Origin: Salinispora tropica CNB-440
GTDB lineage: Bacteria > Actinomycetota > Actinomycetes > Mycobacteriales > Micromonosporaceae
DNA: 64,000 nucleotides
Assembly: GCF_000016425.1 (NCBI RefSeq)
Contig: NC_009380.1
Coordinates: forward strand, 5,088,144-5,152,143
Reading direction: 5' to 3'
Shown here: positions 42,447 through 51,473 of the stretch, piece after piece
How positions within the stretch are numbered: the first letter of the stretch is position 1
How the letters are laid out: each line of letters starts with the position of its first letter
Program-made: the position numbers and the translations under genes
The notes under the pieces: model-generated
What the model saw: the letters and a program-made list of their open reading frames with translations, nothing else
Told to the model about the DNA's origin: nothing
Databases searched by the model: none

Positions 42447-43685
42447 GTGGATCCGGTCCGCAATCCCTACGCCCCGGGCGCCGGGCAGCGCCCGCCCGAA
42501 TTGGCCGGGCGAGGGCGTGAGCTGGACGTCTTCGACATCGTCCTGGAGCGAATCGCGCGCGGCCGACCCGAGCGCAGCCTGATGCTCACCGGGCTACGCG
42601 GCGTGGGTAAGACGGTGCTGCTCAACACGTTGCGGTCGCAGGCCATCAACCGGCTCTGGGGCAGCGGCAAAATCGAAATCCGACCAGACCAGTCGCTGCG
42701 CCGTCCGATCTCGGCCGCCCTCCACATGGCCGTGCGCGAGCTGGCCCCCCGGCACCGTGCTCCGGACCGCATCGATGCCTTCCTCGGCGTCCTGAAGGCC
42801 TTCGCACAGCGTTCCGCCCCGAGTGGTCGGGGTGGAGCCTCCCCCCGGCTGCGGGACCGATGGCAACCCGGCATCGATGTCCCCGCCGCGAGCGGGCGGG
42901 CCGATTCCGGCGACATCGAGATCGACCTGGTGGAGCTACTGACCGACGCCGCCGCGGTGGCCGCCGATGTCGGCACCGGCATCGCCGTCTTCATCGACGA
43001 GATGCAAGACCTCGCCCCGGAGGAGGTCTCCGCACTCTGCGCCGCCTGCCATGAGCTGTCCCAGCTCGGGGCGCCGTTGATCGTGGTGGGCGCCGGCCTG
43101 CCGCACCTACCGGCCGTACTCAGCGCAGCGAAGTCGTACTCCGAACGGCTCTTTCGCTACCAGCGCATCGATCGACTCGACCGGATCGCCGCCGACCAGG
43201 CGCTCTGCCTGCCCGCCGAGCGTGAGGAGATCGAGTACGAGCAGAAGGCGCTCGACCTGCTCTACGAAAAGTCCGGCGGCTACCCCTATTTCGTCCAGGC
43301 GTACGGGAAGACGACCTGGGATCACGCCCCCCGCTCACCGATCACCGCCGCCGACGTCCGGGTGGCGGCGCCGGACGCCGAGGCCGAGCTGGCGGTGGGC
43401 TTCTTCGGCTCCCGGTTCGAACGGGCCACTCCGGCTGAACGCGAATACATGCGGGCGATGGCGACCCTCTCCCTGGTAGACGGTGAGGACGACGGCACCC
43501 AGGACGACATGGACGCCGCCGTGCCGACCGCCGAGATCGCCCGCGCGCTGGAGCGCAAGCCCACAAGCCTCTCCCCGGCTCGGGACGCACTAATCAAAAA
43601 GGGCCTCATCTACTCCGGCGAACGCGGCACGGTGGCCTTCACGGTGCCGCACTTCGGCCGCTACCTCCGCACCCAGCCGGCGTAG
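42447..43685 (+). CDS. AAA-type ATPase with C-terminal winged-helix-like end
   Basis: A 412-residue protein. It opens VDPVRNPYAPGAGQRPPELA, then Walker A GLRGVGKT (49-56), Walker B IAVFIDEMQDL (179-189), a sensor segment PLIVVGAG, and SGGYPYFVQAYG. The C-terminal 90 residues (ALERKPTSLSPARDALIKKG) look like a winged helix. The layout resembles archaeal-type and STAND-like ATPases, used in DNA-linked or signalling tasks; the target is unknown. GTG 42447 is chosen from the -10 element; longer starts fall inside the palindrome. Confidence 0.82.
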   Translation: MDPVRNPYAPGAGQRPPELAGRGRELDVFDIVLERIARGRPERSLMLTGLRGVGKTVLLNTLRSQAINRLWGSGKIEIRPDQSLRRPISAALHMAVRELAPRHRAPDRIDAFLGVLKAFAQRSAPSGRGGASPRLRDRWQPGIDVPAASGRADSGDIEIDLVELLTDAAAVAADVGTGIAVFIDEMQDLAPEEVSALCAACHELSQLGAPLIVVGAGLPHLPAVLSAAKSYSERLFRYQRIDRLDRIAADQALCLPAEREEIEYEQKALDLLYEKSGGYPYFVQAYGKTTWDHAPRSPITAADVRVAAPDAEAELAVGFFGSRFERATPAEREYMRAMATLSLVDGEDDGTQDDMDAAVPTAEIARALERKPTSLSPARDALIKKGLIYSGERGTVAFTVPHFGRYLRTQPA

Positions 43686-43694
43686 CCCGTCGAC

Positions 43695-44240
43695 TCACAC
43701 CTTCGCCCACGGCGGAGGAAAGATCACCTCGCCCGGGGTAGGCGGTTCCGCGCCGCCGTCGACCGAGGGCAACACTCGGGCCTGCCAGGGCTCGCCGAGC
43801 CCGGACCAGGGGCTGGTGAGGCCGAGCCGGTCGGCCCGGCCGAACCCGAACCGCCGATAGAAGGCCGGATCACCCAACACCACCACGAGGCGCTCACCCA
43901 GCTCGACGGCCGCGTCCAGGGCCGCCTGCACCACCGCGCTGCCCAGCCCGATGCGCTGCCGGTGCGGGGCGACCGCCACCGGTCCGAGAGCGAGCGCGGC
44001 CACGTCGTCGCGGTCGGAGCGAACCCGCACCCGGGTAAGCAGCGCGTAGCCGACGACCTCACCCCCGTACTCGGCCACCATGGCCAGCGACGGCAGCCAC
44101 TCCGCGCTACCGCGCAACTCGTCAACGAGGCCGATCTCCGGCGGGGTGGTGACATCCGGACGGGCGAACGCGCCAGCGAGGACCCGACGAACCGCACCGG
44201 TATCTGCCGGTTCCTCGGGCCGTAGCCGCATGGTCGTCAC
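43695..44240 (-). CDS. GNAT-family N-acetyltransferase
   Basis: A 181-residue acetyltransferase: MRLRPEEPADTGAVRRVL, LGPVAVAPHRQRIGLGSAVVQAAL (the acetyl-CoA-binding R/Q-x-x-G-x-G/A turn) and FYRRFGFGRADRLGL. The last pattern is typical of the YhbS-like subgroup. Substrate unknown. GTG 44240 is chosen because TAACGT lies 7 nt upstream. It is convergent with the AAA ATPase, with 9 bp between stops. Confidence 0.88.
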   Translation of the reverse strand: MTTMRLRPEEPADTGAVRRVLAGAFARPDVTTPPEIGLVDELRGSAEWLPSLAMVAEYGGEVVGYALLTRVRVRSDRDDVAALALGPVAVAPHRQRIGLGSAVVQAALDAAVELGERLVVVLGDPAFYRRFGFGRADRLGLTSPWSGLGEPWQARVLPSVDGGAEPPTPGEVIFPPPWAKV

Positions 44241-44247
44241 GCCGGGG

Positions 44248-44253
44248 ACGTTA
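44248..44253 (-). promoter_or_regulatory. -10 element of leaderless acetyltransferase gene
   Basis: TAACGT on the minus strand, 7 nt before GTG 44240. Confidence 0.6.
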
Positions 44254-44375
44254 CCCTCCGGCGATGACTCATCCGGGGCGGTCACGCGATTCGGCGTGGC
44301 GGGGCGAGTCGCGTGACCGATTCGGATCGGTCGTTTGCCGGGGTGACGACGGATCCGACAGGGTATGACTGACCC

Positions 44376-44921
44376 ATGACACCCGTACGCTCCCTCGCCC
44401 GAGTAATGCTCAGTGGCATTCTCGTGGTCGAGGGGGCCCGCAGCCTCGCCGCCCCGGGCCGGCTCGCCCCCGCCGCCACACCGATGACCGACCGGGTCGC
44501 ACCCCTGCTGCGACGAGCTGTTCCCGGCGTTCCCACCGACACCGAGACGCTGGTCCGCGCCAATGGAGCCGTGCAGTTCGGTGCCGGCCTCCTGCTCGCC
44601 ACCGGACGACTCACCCGACCGGCGGCCTTGGTTCTGGCCGGCACTCTGGTGCCGGGTACTATTGCCGAGCATCCCTTCTGGACTGACACGGATCCGGCGT
44701 TGCGGGTCAACAACCAACTGCACTTCCTGAAAAACCTCGGCCTCTTCGGTGGGCTGCTGCTGGCCGCCGCAGACACCGAAGGAAAGCCAGGGCTACGCTG
44801 GCGGGCCGGTCAGCGGCTCGACCACTCCCAGCGTTGGGCAACGCGAGCTGTCCGTACCGCCCGCCGACAGGCCCGGATCGCCGTACGATCGGCAGCGACG
44901 GCTCGACGTTTCCCTGGCTGA
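44376..44921 (+). CDS. DoxX family membrane protein
   Basis: A 181-residue protein with four hydrophobic segments and the DoxX pattern: VEGARSL after helix 1, GAVQFGAGLLLATGR, and HPFWTDTDPALRVNNQLHFLKNLGLFGGLLL. Such proteins support redox or membrane stress pathways. The C-terminal 50 residues are Arg-rich and cytoplasmic. TATGAC (44364) 6 nt upstream is a near match to the leaderless -10 pattern. Confidence 0.85.
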   Translation: MTPVRSLARVMLSGILVVEGARSLAAPGRLAPAATPMTDRVAPLLRRAVPGVPTDTETLVRANGAVQFGAGLLLATGRLTRPAALVLAGTLVPGTIAEHPFWTDTDPALRVNNQLHFLKNLGLFGGLLLAAADTEGKPGLRWRAGQRLDHSQRWATRAVRTARRQARIAVRSAATARRFPG

Positions 44922-45132
44922 CCTGCGTCGACCCCTCCCCGTCGTGGCCCCGTCGGACGAAGAGTGAATCCGACGTACCGCCCACCCGGCGTTAACCTGG
45001 TGGAAATGTCAAAAATCAGTGTGGGATCGGACACGGTCACATAACGCGGGAGGCAAACACGTGAGGGACCGTTCTAGGCTCCGTACCGGACCAGGACGGC
45101 TAGGACGATATTGGTACGGGGGTGGCCACTCG

Positions 45133-46566
45133 ATGCCGACGACTCTCCGTCGGCGGGTGCGCCGCCTCGCCCCGGTTCGCCGCGTCCCGCGGGGGCTCGA
45201 TCTCAGGACCGTCGTCCGGATCGGAGTCGTGGCCGCCGTCGCGTACGCCGCCTGGCTCGCCGTCGGCGCGTTCGGGCGACCGTACAACTTCTTCGACATG
45301 AAGATCTACCACGGCGCGGCGGTGTGGTGGGCCAACGGCCACGAGCTGTACGAATTCATCGCGCCCGACACGACCCTTGGGTTCACCTACCCACCCTTCG
45401 CCGGGCTCGCCATGCTCCCGATGGCACACCTTCCGGTCGGGCTGGCCGGACTGGTAAACGCGGTGGTGAGCATCGCCGCGCTGGCCGTGGTCCTCACCGC
45501 GCTGCTCCGCCCGATCGCCGACCGGCTCAACTATCCCCTGTGGTACGCGGTAGCGCTCGCGACGCCGCTCGCCGCAGCCCTTGAACCGTCCCGCGAAACC
45601 CTCGGCTACGGGCAGGTCAATCTACTCCTGTTCGCACTGATCATGGCCGACCTGGTCGGCCTGCGCTGGCGATCCCGCCGGAGCGCCCACGTCGCTCCCA
45701 CCGACGGCCCGCTGCTGCGCTTCGTCTACAGCGGTGCCTGGGCCGGCGTCGGGATCGGCCTCGCCACCGCGGTGAAGCTGACCCCCGCCCTCTTCATCGC
45801 CTATCTCATGATCACCCGCCAGTGGCGGGCGGCGACCACCGCCGTGGGCACAGTTCTGGCCGTGACGATCGGGTCGTTCGCCATCGTCGGCCCCGAGTCC
45901 CGGGCCTACTTCGGTGGGGTGCTCTGGCAGACCGAGCGGGTCGGTGCCGCCGACATGACCCCCAACCAATCGCTCGCCGGCCTGCTCGCCCGCCTCTACG
46001 ACTCGATCGAGGCCCCCGGGCTGCTCTGGTTCACGTTCGCGATCCTGGTTCTCGCGCTCGGCCTGTCCCGAGCCGCCAACGCGCGCGCAGACGGCGACGA
46101 GCTGACGGCGTTCACCCTGGTCGGGCTCACCACCAGTGTGATCAGCCCGATCTCCTGGACGCACCATCTCGTCTGGGTGATCCCCGCAATCATCGTGCTC
46201 GCCGACGCCGCCGTCCGCCGCCGGGACGCCAGCCGGGGGGTCGCCACCCGAGCCGGTCTGAGCGGCCTACCCGACGTGAACGGCCTGCGCTCCCCGATCT
46301 GGTACCCGACGCTGACCGGGCTCCGACACGGGGGCGCCGCCGTGGTCCTCTATCTTCTCTTCCTCGTCTCGCCGATCTGGCCGTACGAGCACCAGCTGCC
46401 CGAGGTGTCGCACTATCAGGACGGTCTCTTCGGCGCCCTGATGGAGAATTCGCTGGCCCTGGCGCTGATCGTGCTGGTCACCGCACTGCCCTGGCGCCCG
46501 GGGGCCGAGCCGGCCTTCTACGGCGAGCGTTCAAGCCGGCCGGTCACCCTGGCCAGCCGCCGCTGA
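45133..46566 (+). CDS. GT87-type mannosyltransferase, polytopic
   Basis: A 477-residue GT-C enzyme with about ten membrane helices. The catalytic Asp is in FFDMKIYHGAAVWWANG in the first outer loop, and GYGQVNLLLFALIMADL and GLATAVKLTPALFI are GT87 signatures. Members use polyprenyl-phosphomannose to elongate phosphatidylinositol mannosides or lipomannan. The ATG at 45133 follows GGGGGTGG; the frame is open to 45019 and a GTG at 45061 is possible. Confidence 0.86.
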   Translation: MPTTLRRRVRRLAPVRRVPRGLDLRTVVRIGVVAAVAYAAWLAVGAFGRPYNFFDMKIYHGAAVWWANGHELYEFIAPDTTLGFTYPPFAGLAMLPMAHLPVGLAGLVNAVVSIAALAVVLTALLRPIADRLNYPLWYAVALATPLAAALEPSRETLGYGQVNLLLFALIMADLVGLRWRSRRSAHVAPTDGPLLRFVYSGAWAGVGIGLATAVKLTPALFIAYLMITRQWRAATTAVGTVLAVTIGSFAIVGPESRAYFGGVLWQTERVGAADMTPNQSLAGLLARLYDSIEAPGLLWFTFAILVLALGLSRAANARADGDELTAFTLVGLTTSVISPISWTHHLVWVIPAIIVLADAAVRRRDASRGVATRAGLSGLPDVNGLRSPIWYPTLTGLRHGGAAVVLYLLFLVSPIWPYEHQLPEVSHYQDGLFGALMENSLALALIVLVTALPWRPGAEPAFYGERSSRPVTLASRR

Positions 46567-46602
46567 CCGACGACCGCTGACCGACGACCGCTGACCAGCG
46601 GT
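46561..46602. repeat. Tandem 14-bp repeat ending in a hairpin
   Basis: CGCTGACCGACGAC occurs at 46561-46574 and 46575-46588 with a third partial copy, merging into ACCGCT-GACC-AGCGGT (46587-46602). It lies across the stop of the GT87 gene, facing convergent moaE, and probably helps terminate transcription. Confidence 0.5.
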
Positions 46603-46618
46603 CCGTGACCGGACGGCG

Positions 46619-47047
46619 TCAGGGACAGTTCACCCACTCCTCGGTGCCGTCCGCGAACACCTGCCGCTTCCAGATCGGCAGCCGTGCCTTCACCTCGTCG
46701 ACCAGCCGGGCGCAGACGGCGAACGCGGCGGCTCGGTGCGCGGTGCTGACCGCCGCCACCAGCGCTGCCTCGCCGATCTCCAGCGGCCCGACCCGGTGCG
46801 AGACGGCCACCGCGTACACCTCGGGGTCGGCGGCGATCTCGGCAGCGACCTCGCGCAGCACCCGCTCGGCACTCGGGTGCCCCTCGTAGGTCAGCGCGAC
46901 CACCGCCCGGCCATGGTCGTGATCCCGGACAACACCCTGGAACGACACCACCGCGCCAGCGGCCCGGTCTGCCACCGCGCCCTCGTGTTCGGCGAGGTCC
47001 AGCGGCCGCTCGGTAACCTCGCCGAACACCACGGTCGAGGCGGTCAC
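46619..47047 (-). CDS. moaE: Molybdopterin synthase catalytic subunit
   Basis: A 142-residue MoaE. FQGVVRDHDHGRAVVALTYEGH and HRVGPLEIGEAALV are family blocks, and LPIWKRQVFADGTEEWV holds the conserved Lys residues that accept the MoaD tail. It inserts two sulfurs into precursor Z. The GTG overlaps the moeA stop by 4 nt. The other subunit gene, moaD, is 10 kb away on the plus strand. Confidence 0.95.
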   Translation of the reverse strand: MTASTVVFGEVTERPLDLAEHEGAVADRAAGAVVSFQGVVRDHDHGRAVVALTYEGHPSAERVLREVAAEIAADPEVYAVAVSHRVGPLEIGEAALVAAVSTAHRAAAFAVCARLVDEVKARLPIWKRQVFADGTEEWVNCP

Positions 47048-48300
47048 GACCCGCGCTCCCCCGGCAGCAACGGCAGCGGCACGACCGAAACCCGGTCGCC
47101 CGGCTCGCCGGACACGCCGGGGCGGATCACCGCGAACCCGTCGGCTCCGGCCAGGCCACGCAGCATGGCCGAGCCGACGTGCCGGAGTGGATGGACGGTT
47201 CCGGCGACTCGATCCAGCCGGACCAGCGCAAGATGGGTGAAGGCGCCCCGCCCGGAAATCGGCTCGGCGAGCACCGCCTGCGGGAGCACCGGCACAGGCC
47301 GGCCGGCGAGGCCGGCCAGCAGTGGTGCGACCAGCGACACCAGGGCGAGAATCGCGGACTGCGGGTTACCCGGCAGCCCGGCGACGAAGCGTATTCGACC
47401 GTCGGCCCCGACCACCCGGGCCAGCAGCATCGGGAAGCCGGGCCGAACGGCGACGGTGTTGACCACGTACTCCGCCCCCAACGCCTCAAGTGCGGGGTGC
47501 AGGTGGTCCACCGGGCCGTGCATCGTGCCGCCGGTCGTGCAGACCAGGTCGGCGTGGGTGAGCGCAGCACTGAGCGCCGCCACGTGCGCCGACAGAGTGT
47601 CCGCCACCGGCCCGACCACGTCGGAGGGGCGCACCGCACACCCGTACCGGCGCAGCCATGCCGGCACCGCGGGACCGAGCGCATCCCGGACCTGCCCCGC
47701 CCCGGGTGGCCCGGCCGTCAACAGCTCGTCGCCGAAGACCAGCAGCGCCGCGCGCGGCTGCCGCCGTACGCGCAGGGTGTCGTGCCCACAGGAGGCGGCC
47801 AACCCGATCACCGCCGGGTCCACCGGCGTTCCGACCGGAAGAAGCTCCTCTCCGGCGGCGGCCTCCTCACCCGGCAGACGCCACTCGGGCATCGGACGCG
47901 GGGTGCCGGCCACCAACCCCTCCGGAGTACGGCTCGACTCCTCCACCCGCAGCACCGTGGTGGCACCCTCGGGAACCATCGCACCGGTGGCGATCTCGAC
48001 GGTGGTGCCGTCCTCGGTCAGTGGCGCCGGGACACCGCCGGCCAGGACCCGGCCCACGATCCGCCACGGGCCGGTGCCCCGCACCGCCCAGCCATCCACA
48101 CTGGCCGTGGGGAACGCCGGTAGGGGCGTCCGGGTGGCCAACGGCTCGGCCAGGGTATGCCCGTCGAGGTCAACGAGCGGCCGAGTCACCACCGGCAGCG
48201 CGGCAGCTCGACCCACCGCGTACGCCCGGGAACGCGCCTCCTCCCAGCCCGCGGGTGGGGGCGGAGCGACGGGGTCGGCGGCTGCGGCTTCCATGCTCAC
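47044..48300 (-). CDS. moeA: Molybdopterin molybdotransferase
   Basis: A 418-residue MoeA that inserts molybdate into adenylated molybdopterin. PAFPTASVDGWAVRG is the N-terminal signature, TGAMVPEGATTVLRVEE follows, and the MPT-binding core has VCTTGGTMHGPVDH and LPGNPQSAILAL. GTG 48300 has TACCCT 6 nt upstream, so the mRNA appears leaderless; moaE is read from the same transcript. Confidence 0.94.
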   Translation of the reverse strand: MSMEAAAADPVAPPPPAGWEEARSRAYAVGRAAALPVVTRPLVDLDGHTLAEPLATRTPLPAFPTASVDGWAVRGTGPWRIVGRVLAGGVPAPLTEDGTTVEIATGAMVPEGATTVLRVEESSRTPEGLVAGTPRPMPEWRLPGEEAAAGEELLPVGTPVDPAVIGLAASCGHDTLRVRRQPRAALLVFGDELLTAGPPGAGQVRDALGPAVPAWLRRYGCAVRPSDVVGPVADTLSAHVAALSAALTHADLVCTTGGTMHGPVDHLHPALEALGAEYVVNTVAVRPGFPMLLARVVGADGRIRFVAGLPGNPQSAILALVSLVAPLLAGLAGRPVPVLPQAVLAEPISGRGAFTHLALVRLDRVAGTVHPLRHVGSAMLRGLAGADGFAVIRPGVSGEPGDRVSVVPLPLLPGERGS

Positions 48301-48306
48301 CCGACG

Positions 48307-48312
48307 AGGGTA
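48307..48312 (-). promoter_or_regulatory. -10 element of leaderless moeA
   Basis: TACCCT on the minus strand, 6 nt before GTG 48300. Confidence 0.6.
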
Positions 48313-48357
48313 TCGGGGCGCCGACGTAACCGTTGGTTCGGTGTGCCGGCGAACCGA

Positions 48358-48831
48358 TCAGTGGTCACCGCCCCGGAGCTGGTCGACGGCGTGGGCGAGG
48401 ATCGGTCCGAGCACGGCCAGCCCGTCGCGGGCGCCCCCGGTCGAGCCGGGGAGGTTCACCACCAGCGTCCGCCCCAGGACACCGGCGACTCCCCGGGACA
48501 GCACCGCGGTGGGCACGCGATCCCGGCTGTACGCGCGGATGGCCTCCGCGATGCCCGGGATCTCGTGGTCGAGCAACGCCCGGGTCACCTCCGGGGTACG
48601 GTCCGTCGGGTTGATGCCGGTGCCGCCACTGGTCACCACGACATCCACCCCCTCGGCGGCGGCGGCACTCAACGCCGCGCCAACCGGGTCGCCGTCCGGG
48701 ACCACGATGGCCGGCTCGTCCACCGCGCAACCCAGCTCCCGCAGGCCGGCGACGAGCAGCGGGCCGCTGGTGTCCCGGTAGATGCCGGCGAAGGCCCGGT
48801 TGGAGGCGACGACCACCCGCGCCCGGATCAC
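48358..48831 (-). CDS. moaB: Molybdopterin adenylyltransferase-type protein (MoaB/Mog)
   Basis: A 157-residue single-domain MPT-binding protein. VVTSGGTGINPTDRTPEV is the hallmark with the catalytic Asp, and NLPGSTGGARDGLAVLGPIL is the second. It activates molybdopterin with ATP before MoeA acts. The GTG at 48831 overlaps the moaC stop by 4 nt. Confidence 0.92.
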   Translation of the reverse strand: MIRARVVVASNRAFAGIYRDTSGPLLVAGLRELGCAVDEPAIVVPDGDPVGAALSAAAAEGVDVVVTSGGTGINPTDRTPEVTRALLDHEIPGIAEAIRAYSRDRVPTAVLSRGVAGVLGRTLVVNLPGSTGGARDGLAVLGPILAHAVDQLRGGDH

Positions 48832-49319
48832 GGCCGGTCCTCGGGGCGGACCCACTCGCCGGTCGCTCCGCCCTCCTTGCGCAGGACTCGGACCGCGTCA
48901 ACCGTGGCAGCCGGGTCGACCGCCTTGACCATGTCGACGAGGGCCAGGCCGGCGACCGCGACGGCGGTGAGCGCCTCCATCTCGACGCCGGTGCGGTCGG
49001 CCGTCCGGGCGGTCGCGGTGATCTCGACGGTGTCGTCGGTGAGGGCCAGGTCGACGGTGACCCCGTGCAGGGCGATCGGGTGGCAGAGCGGAATCAGGTC
49101 CGGGGTCCGTTTCGCGCCCATGATCCCGGCGAGTCGGCCAACGGCGAGGGCGTCTCCCTTGGGCAGACCATCGCCGCGCAGAAGGTCAACGACCTCGCGG
49201 GTGGTGCGGAGCCGACCGGCGGCGATGGCCAGCCGGCCGGTCACCCCCTTGGCGGACACGTCGACCATGCGGGCTGCGCCTACCGCGTCAACGTGGGTGA
49301 GCTGCGCGGAATCCGTCAC
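48828..49319 (-). CDS. moaC: Cyclic pyranopterin monophosphate synthase
   Basis: A 163-residue MoaC that acts with MoaA to form precursor Z. LTHVDAVGAARMVDVSAKGVT opens the fold, KRTPDLIPLCHPI carries the conserved Lys and His, and GVEMEALTAVAVAGLALVDMVKA carries the Glu and Asp/Lys of the active site. GTG 49319 has TAGACT 7 nt upstream and heads the moaC-moaB pair. Confidence 0.95.
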   Translation of the reverse strand: MTDSAQLTHVDAVGAARMVDVSAKGVTGRLAIAAGRLRTTREVVDLLRGDGLPKGDALAVGRLAGIMGAKRTPDLIPLCHPIALHGVTVDLALTDDTVEITATARTADRTGVEMEALTAVAVAGLALVDMVKAVDPAATVDAVRVLRKEGGATGEWVRPEDRP

Positions 49320-49326
49320 GGCGGCG

Positions 49327-49332
49327 AGTCTA
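49327..49332 (-). promoter_or_regulatory. -10 element of leaderless moaC
   Basis: TAGACT on the minus strand, 7 nt before GTG 49319. Confidence 0.6.
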
Positions 49333-49509
49333 GTCGCTGCTCCGCCCGGCCCGAGCCGCCGGTTGGCCGCCAGCGTCCTGCCATCGCAGAAGCCGCCCGG
49401 GGGTGGTTTCGGTACGGTCGTCCGCCTTCCCGCCGGCCGCCGGCCAGGTACCCCCGCAGTCGTTCCCAGCCCGCCTGACCCGCCGCCGTCGATCTGCAAA
49501 ACTGACCGC

Positions 49510-50835
49510 GTGACCAGCGCCACTCCGACCGTGCGCCGTGGGTGGCCCGCCCTGGACCACGCTGCCGGTGGTCTCGCCGTCGACCTGGCCCTCTATGGTG
49601 CCTCGGCCGGATTCGCCGCAGCCACCACGCTGACCTCCACCCTCGCCCCGCACCGCGCGTGGGGCAGCGTCGCCACCGCCGGCTACCTCGTCGCCGCCGT
49701 CGCCGCCACCGCCCAGCTTCTGATCTGGCGGCGCCGCCCCGGTTCCCCGCTGACCGGGCTCTCCACCCGCTGGGTGGTCGCCGGGCTCGCCGCCGCCACC
49801 ACCGTCCTGCTGCCGGTGCTCTGGCAGAGCACCGAACGGGCCTTCGGACGCACTGACCGGGCGCAGGAGGAGGTCATTGTCATTGAGGATTCCGGGCGGC
49901 GGCTGATTGAGACCGGTACCCCCTATCTCAGCCGCGAGGCGATCGCCGCGCTCCCCACCAGCGAGCAGCTACTCGGCTACACCCCGTACCAACCAGGCAT
50001 GGCCCTGTTCGGTCTGCCCCGCGCCATCGTCGACACCGCACTGACCGACGCCCGGGTATGGTTCGCGCTCGCCACCGTCGCCATCCTCGCCCTCGCCGGG
50101 CGCACGCTCTGGCGAGCCGACGCCCGCGACCCGCACCCGCCTGGTAGCGGCATCCTGCGCGGCGTACAGGCCGCCACGATCCTGCCGGTCAGCGCGCTCA
50201 CCCTCGCTACCGGCGGCGACGACCTGCCCGTTCTCGCCCTCTGCCTGCTCGCGCTCACCCTCGCCGCCGCCGGCCGGCCGGGCCGGGCCGGAGCAGCCGT
50301 TGGGTTGGCCGCCGCCCTGAAACTCTTCGCCTGGCCGGTCGTGGTGGTCTTGGCCGTCTGGGGTGCCACCCGACGGTCCGGCCGGCGGGTCCTCGCCGGC
50401 GCCCTGGGGCTTCCGGCCATCGCCCTGCTGCCCGTCCTGCTGATCGACCCCGACGCGTTGGTCGAGAACGTGCTCCGCTTCCCGCTCGGTCAAGGCCTGG
50501 TCACCAGCCCGGCCCAGTCCCCACTCCCGGGCCACCTGATCTCCACCGCGCTGCCCGCCGGACGGCTACTCACCGGCGGACTGCTGCTCGCCGTCGGGCT
50601 GGTCTTCGCCCTCCGACTCACCCGCCGCCCGCCACGTACGGCCGCCGCCGCGTCGCTCGTCTGCGGCTACGGGCTTCTCGTCGCGCTCCTGCTCATGCCC
50701 GCCAGCCGGTTCGGCTACCTGCTCTACCCCCTCGCCTTCCTGATCTGGGCCCCCGCACTCGCCCGCCGGAATCCAGCAACCCGCCACGGAGCTGCTTCGC
50801 ACGGCGTACACCTGAGAGGTGACCACCTTTCGTGA
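49510..50835 (+). CDS. GT87-like polytopic membrane protein
   Basis: A 441-residue protein with about ten hydrophobic helices, of the DUF2029/GT-C type. The stretch after helix 3 (GTPYLSREAIAALP, then YTPYQPGMALFG) lies in the first long outer loop, where GT87 enzymes bind lipid-sugar donor, and GLAAALKLFAWPVVVVLAVWG matches the family K-L-x-P/W block. Acceptor and sugar unknown. The phosphoribosyltransferase gene overlaps its end by 17 nt. Confidence 0.75.
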   Translation: MTSATPTVRRGWPALDHAAGGLAVDLALYGASAGFAAATTLTSTLAPHRAWGSVATAGYLVAAVAATAQLLIWRRRPGSPLTGLSTRWVVAGLAAATTVLLPVLWQSTERAFGRTDRAQEEVIVIEDSGRRLIETGTPYLSREAIAALPTSEQLLGYTPYQPGMALFGLPRAIVDTALTDARVWFALATVAILALAGRTLWRADARDPHPPGSGILRGVQAATILPVSALTLATGGDDLPVLALCLLALTLAAAGRPGRAGAAVGLAAALKLFAWPVVVVLAVWGATRRSGRRVLAGALGLPAIALLPVLLIDPDALVENVLRFPLGQGLVTSPAQSPLPGHLISTALPAGRLLTGGLLLAVGLVFALRLTRRPPRTAAAASLVCGYGLLVALLLMPASRFGYLLYPLAFLIWAPALARRNPATRHGAASHGVHLRGDHLS

Positions 50836-51451
50836 CCGCAACGACGCGGGTCGGGCGCTCGCCGATCGGCTCACCGCGCTCATCGGCGAACCGGATGTCA
50901 TCGTTCTTGGTCTGGTACGCGGCGGAGTGCCCGTCGCCGAGGTGATCGCCCGCCGGCTCGATGCCCCGCTCGACGTGATCACCGTCCGCAAGCTCGGCCT
51001 TCCCGGGGCGCCCGAGGTCGCGTTCGGTGCGATCGGTCCCGGTGGGGCGCAGGTGCTCAACGAACGGATGGCCAGCCGGCTCAGCCCGGCGGAAGTCGCC
51101 GACGTGGACCGCCAGGAACGGGCCGAGCTGGATCGCCGGGAACGGCTATACCGGGCCGACCGCCCACCACTGGACCTCACCGACCGCACCGCCCTGATCG
51201 TTGACGACGGCCTCGCTACGGGCGCCACCGCCCGCGCCGCGGTCCAGGTCGCCCGCCACCTCGGTGCCCGCCGGGTGGTGGCGGCGGCCCCGGTCGGCTC
51301 ACAGGAGGCGTACGAGCTACTCTCCGCCGAGGCCGACCAGGTTGTCTGCCCGCAGCACCCGACCGACTTCACCGCGGTCAGCGCCTACTACGACGACTTC
51401 CACGAGGTCTCCGACGACGAGGTGACCGCCATGTTGACCGCGACCGCTTAG
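50819..51451 (+). CDS. Phosphoribosyltransferase domain protein
   Basis: A 210-residue type I PRTase-fold protein. The PRPP loop is TALIVDDGLATGATARAAV and the N-terminal LGLVRGGVPVAEVIARRL is typical of the ComF-like/erythromycin-esterase-associated subgroup whose substrates are often unknown. PRPP binding is likely; nucleobase salvage is a family guess. GTG 50819 lies within the preceding gene. Confidence 0.86.
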   Translation: MTTFRDRNDAGRALADRLTALIGEPDVIVLGLVRGGVPVAEVIARRLDAPLDVITVRKLGLPGAPEVAFGAIGPGGAQVLNERMASRLSPAEVADVDRQERAELDRRERLYRADRPPLDLTDRTALIVDDGLATGATARAAVQVARHLGARRVVAAAPVGSQEAYELLSAEADQVVCPQHPTDFTAVSAYYDDFHEVSDDEVTAMLTATA

Positions 51452-51461
51452 GTCAACCAGG

Positions 51462-51467
51462 TACGGT
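51462..51467 (+). promoter_or_regulatory. -10 element of leaderless gene at 51474
   Basis: TACGGT, 6 nt before ATG 51474 and only 3 nt before ATG 51471; the spacing rule favours 51474. Confidence 0.55.
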
Positions 51468-51473
51468 CGGATG

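Noticed and set aside
46561..46596. Phage attachment site
   Set aside because: The short tandem repeat lies at the end of a gene, with no tRNA and no integrase in the window.
46736..48781. Open frame of 681 codons on the plus strand
   Set aside because: Antisense to moaE, moeA and moaB, whose protein signatures are unmistakable.
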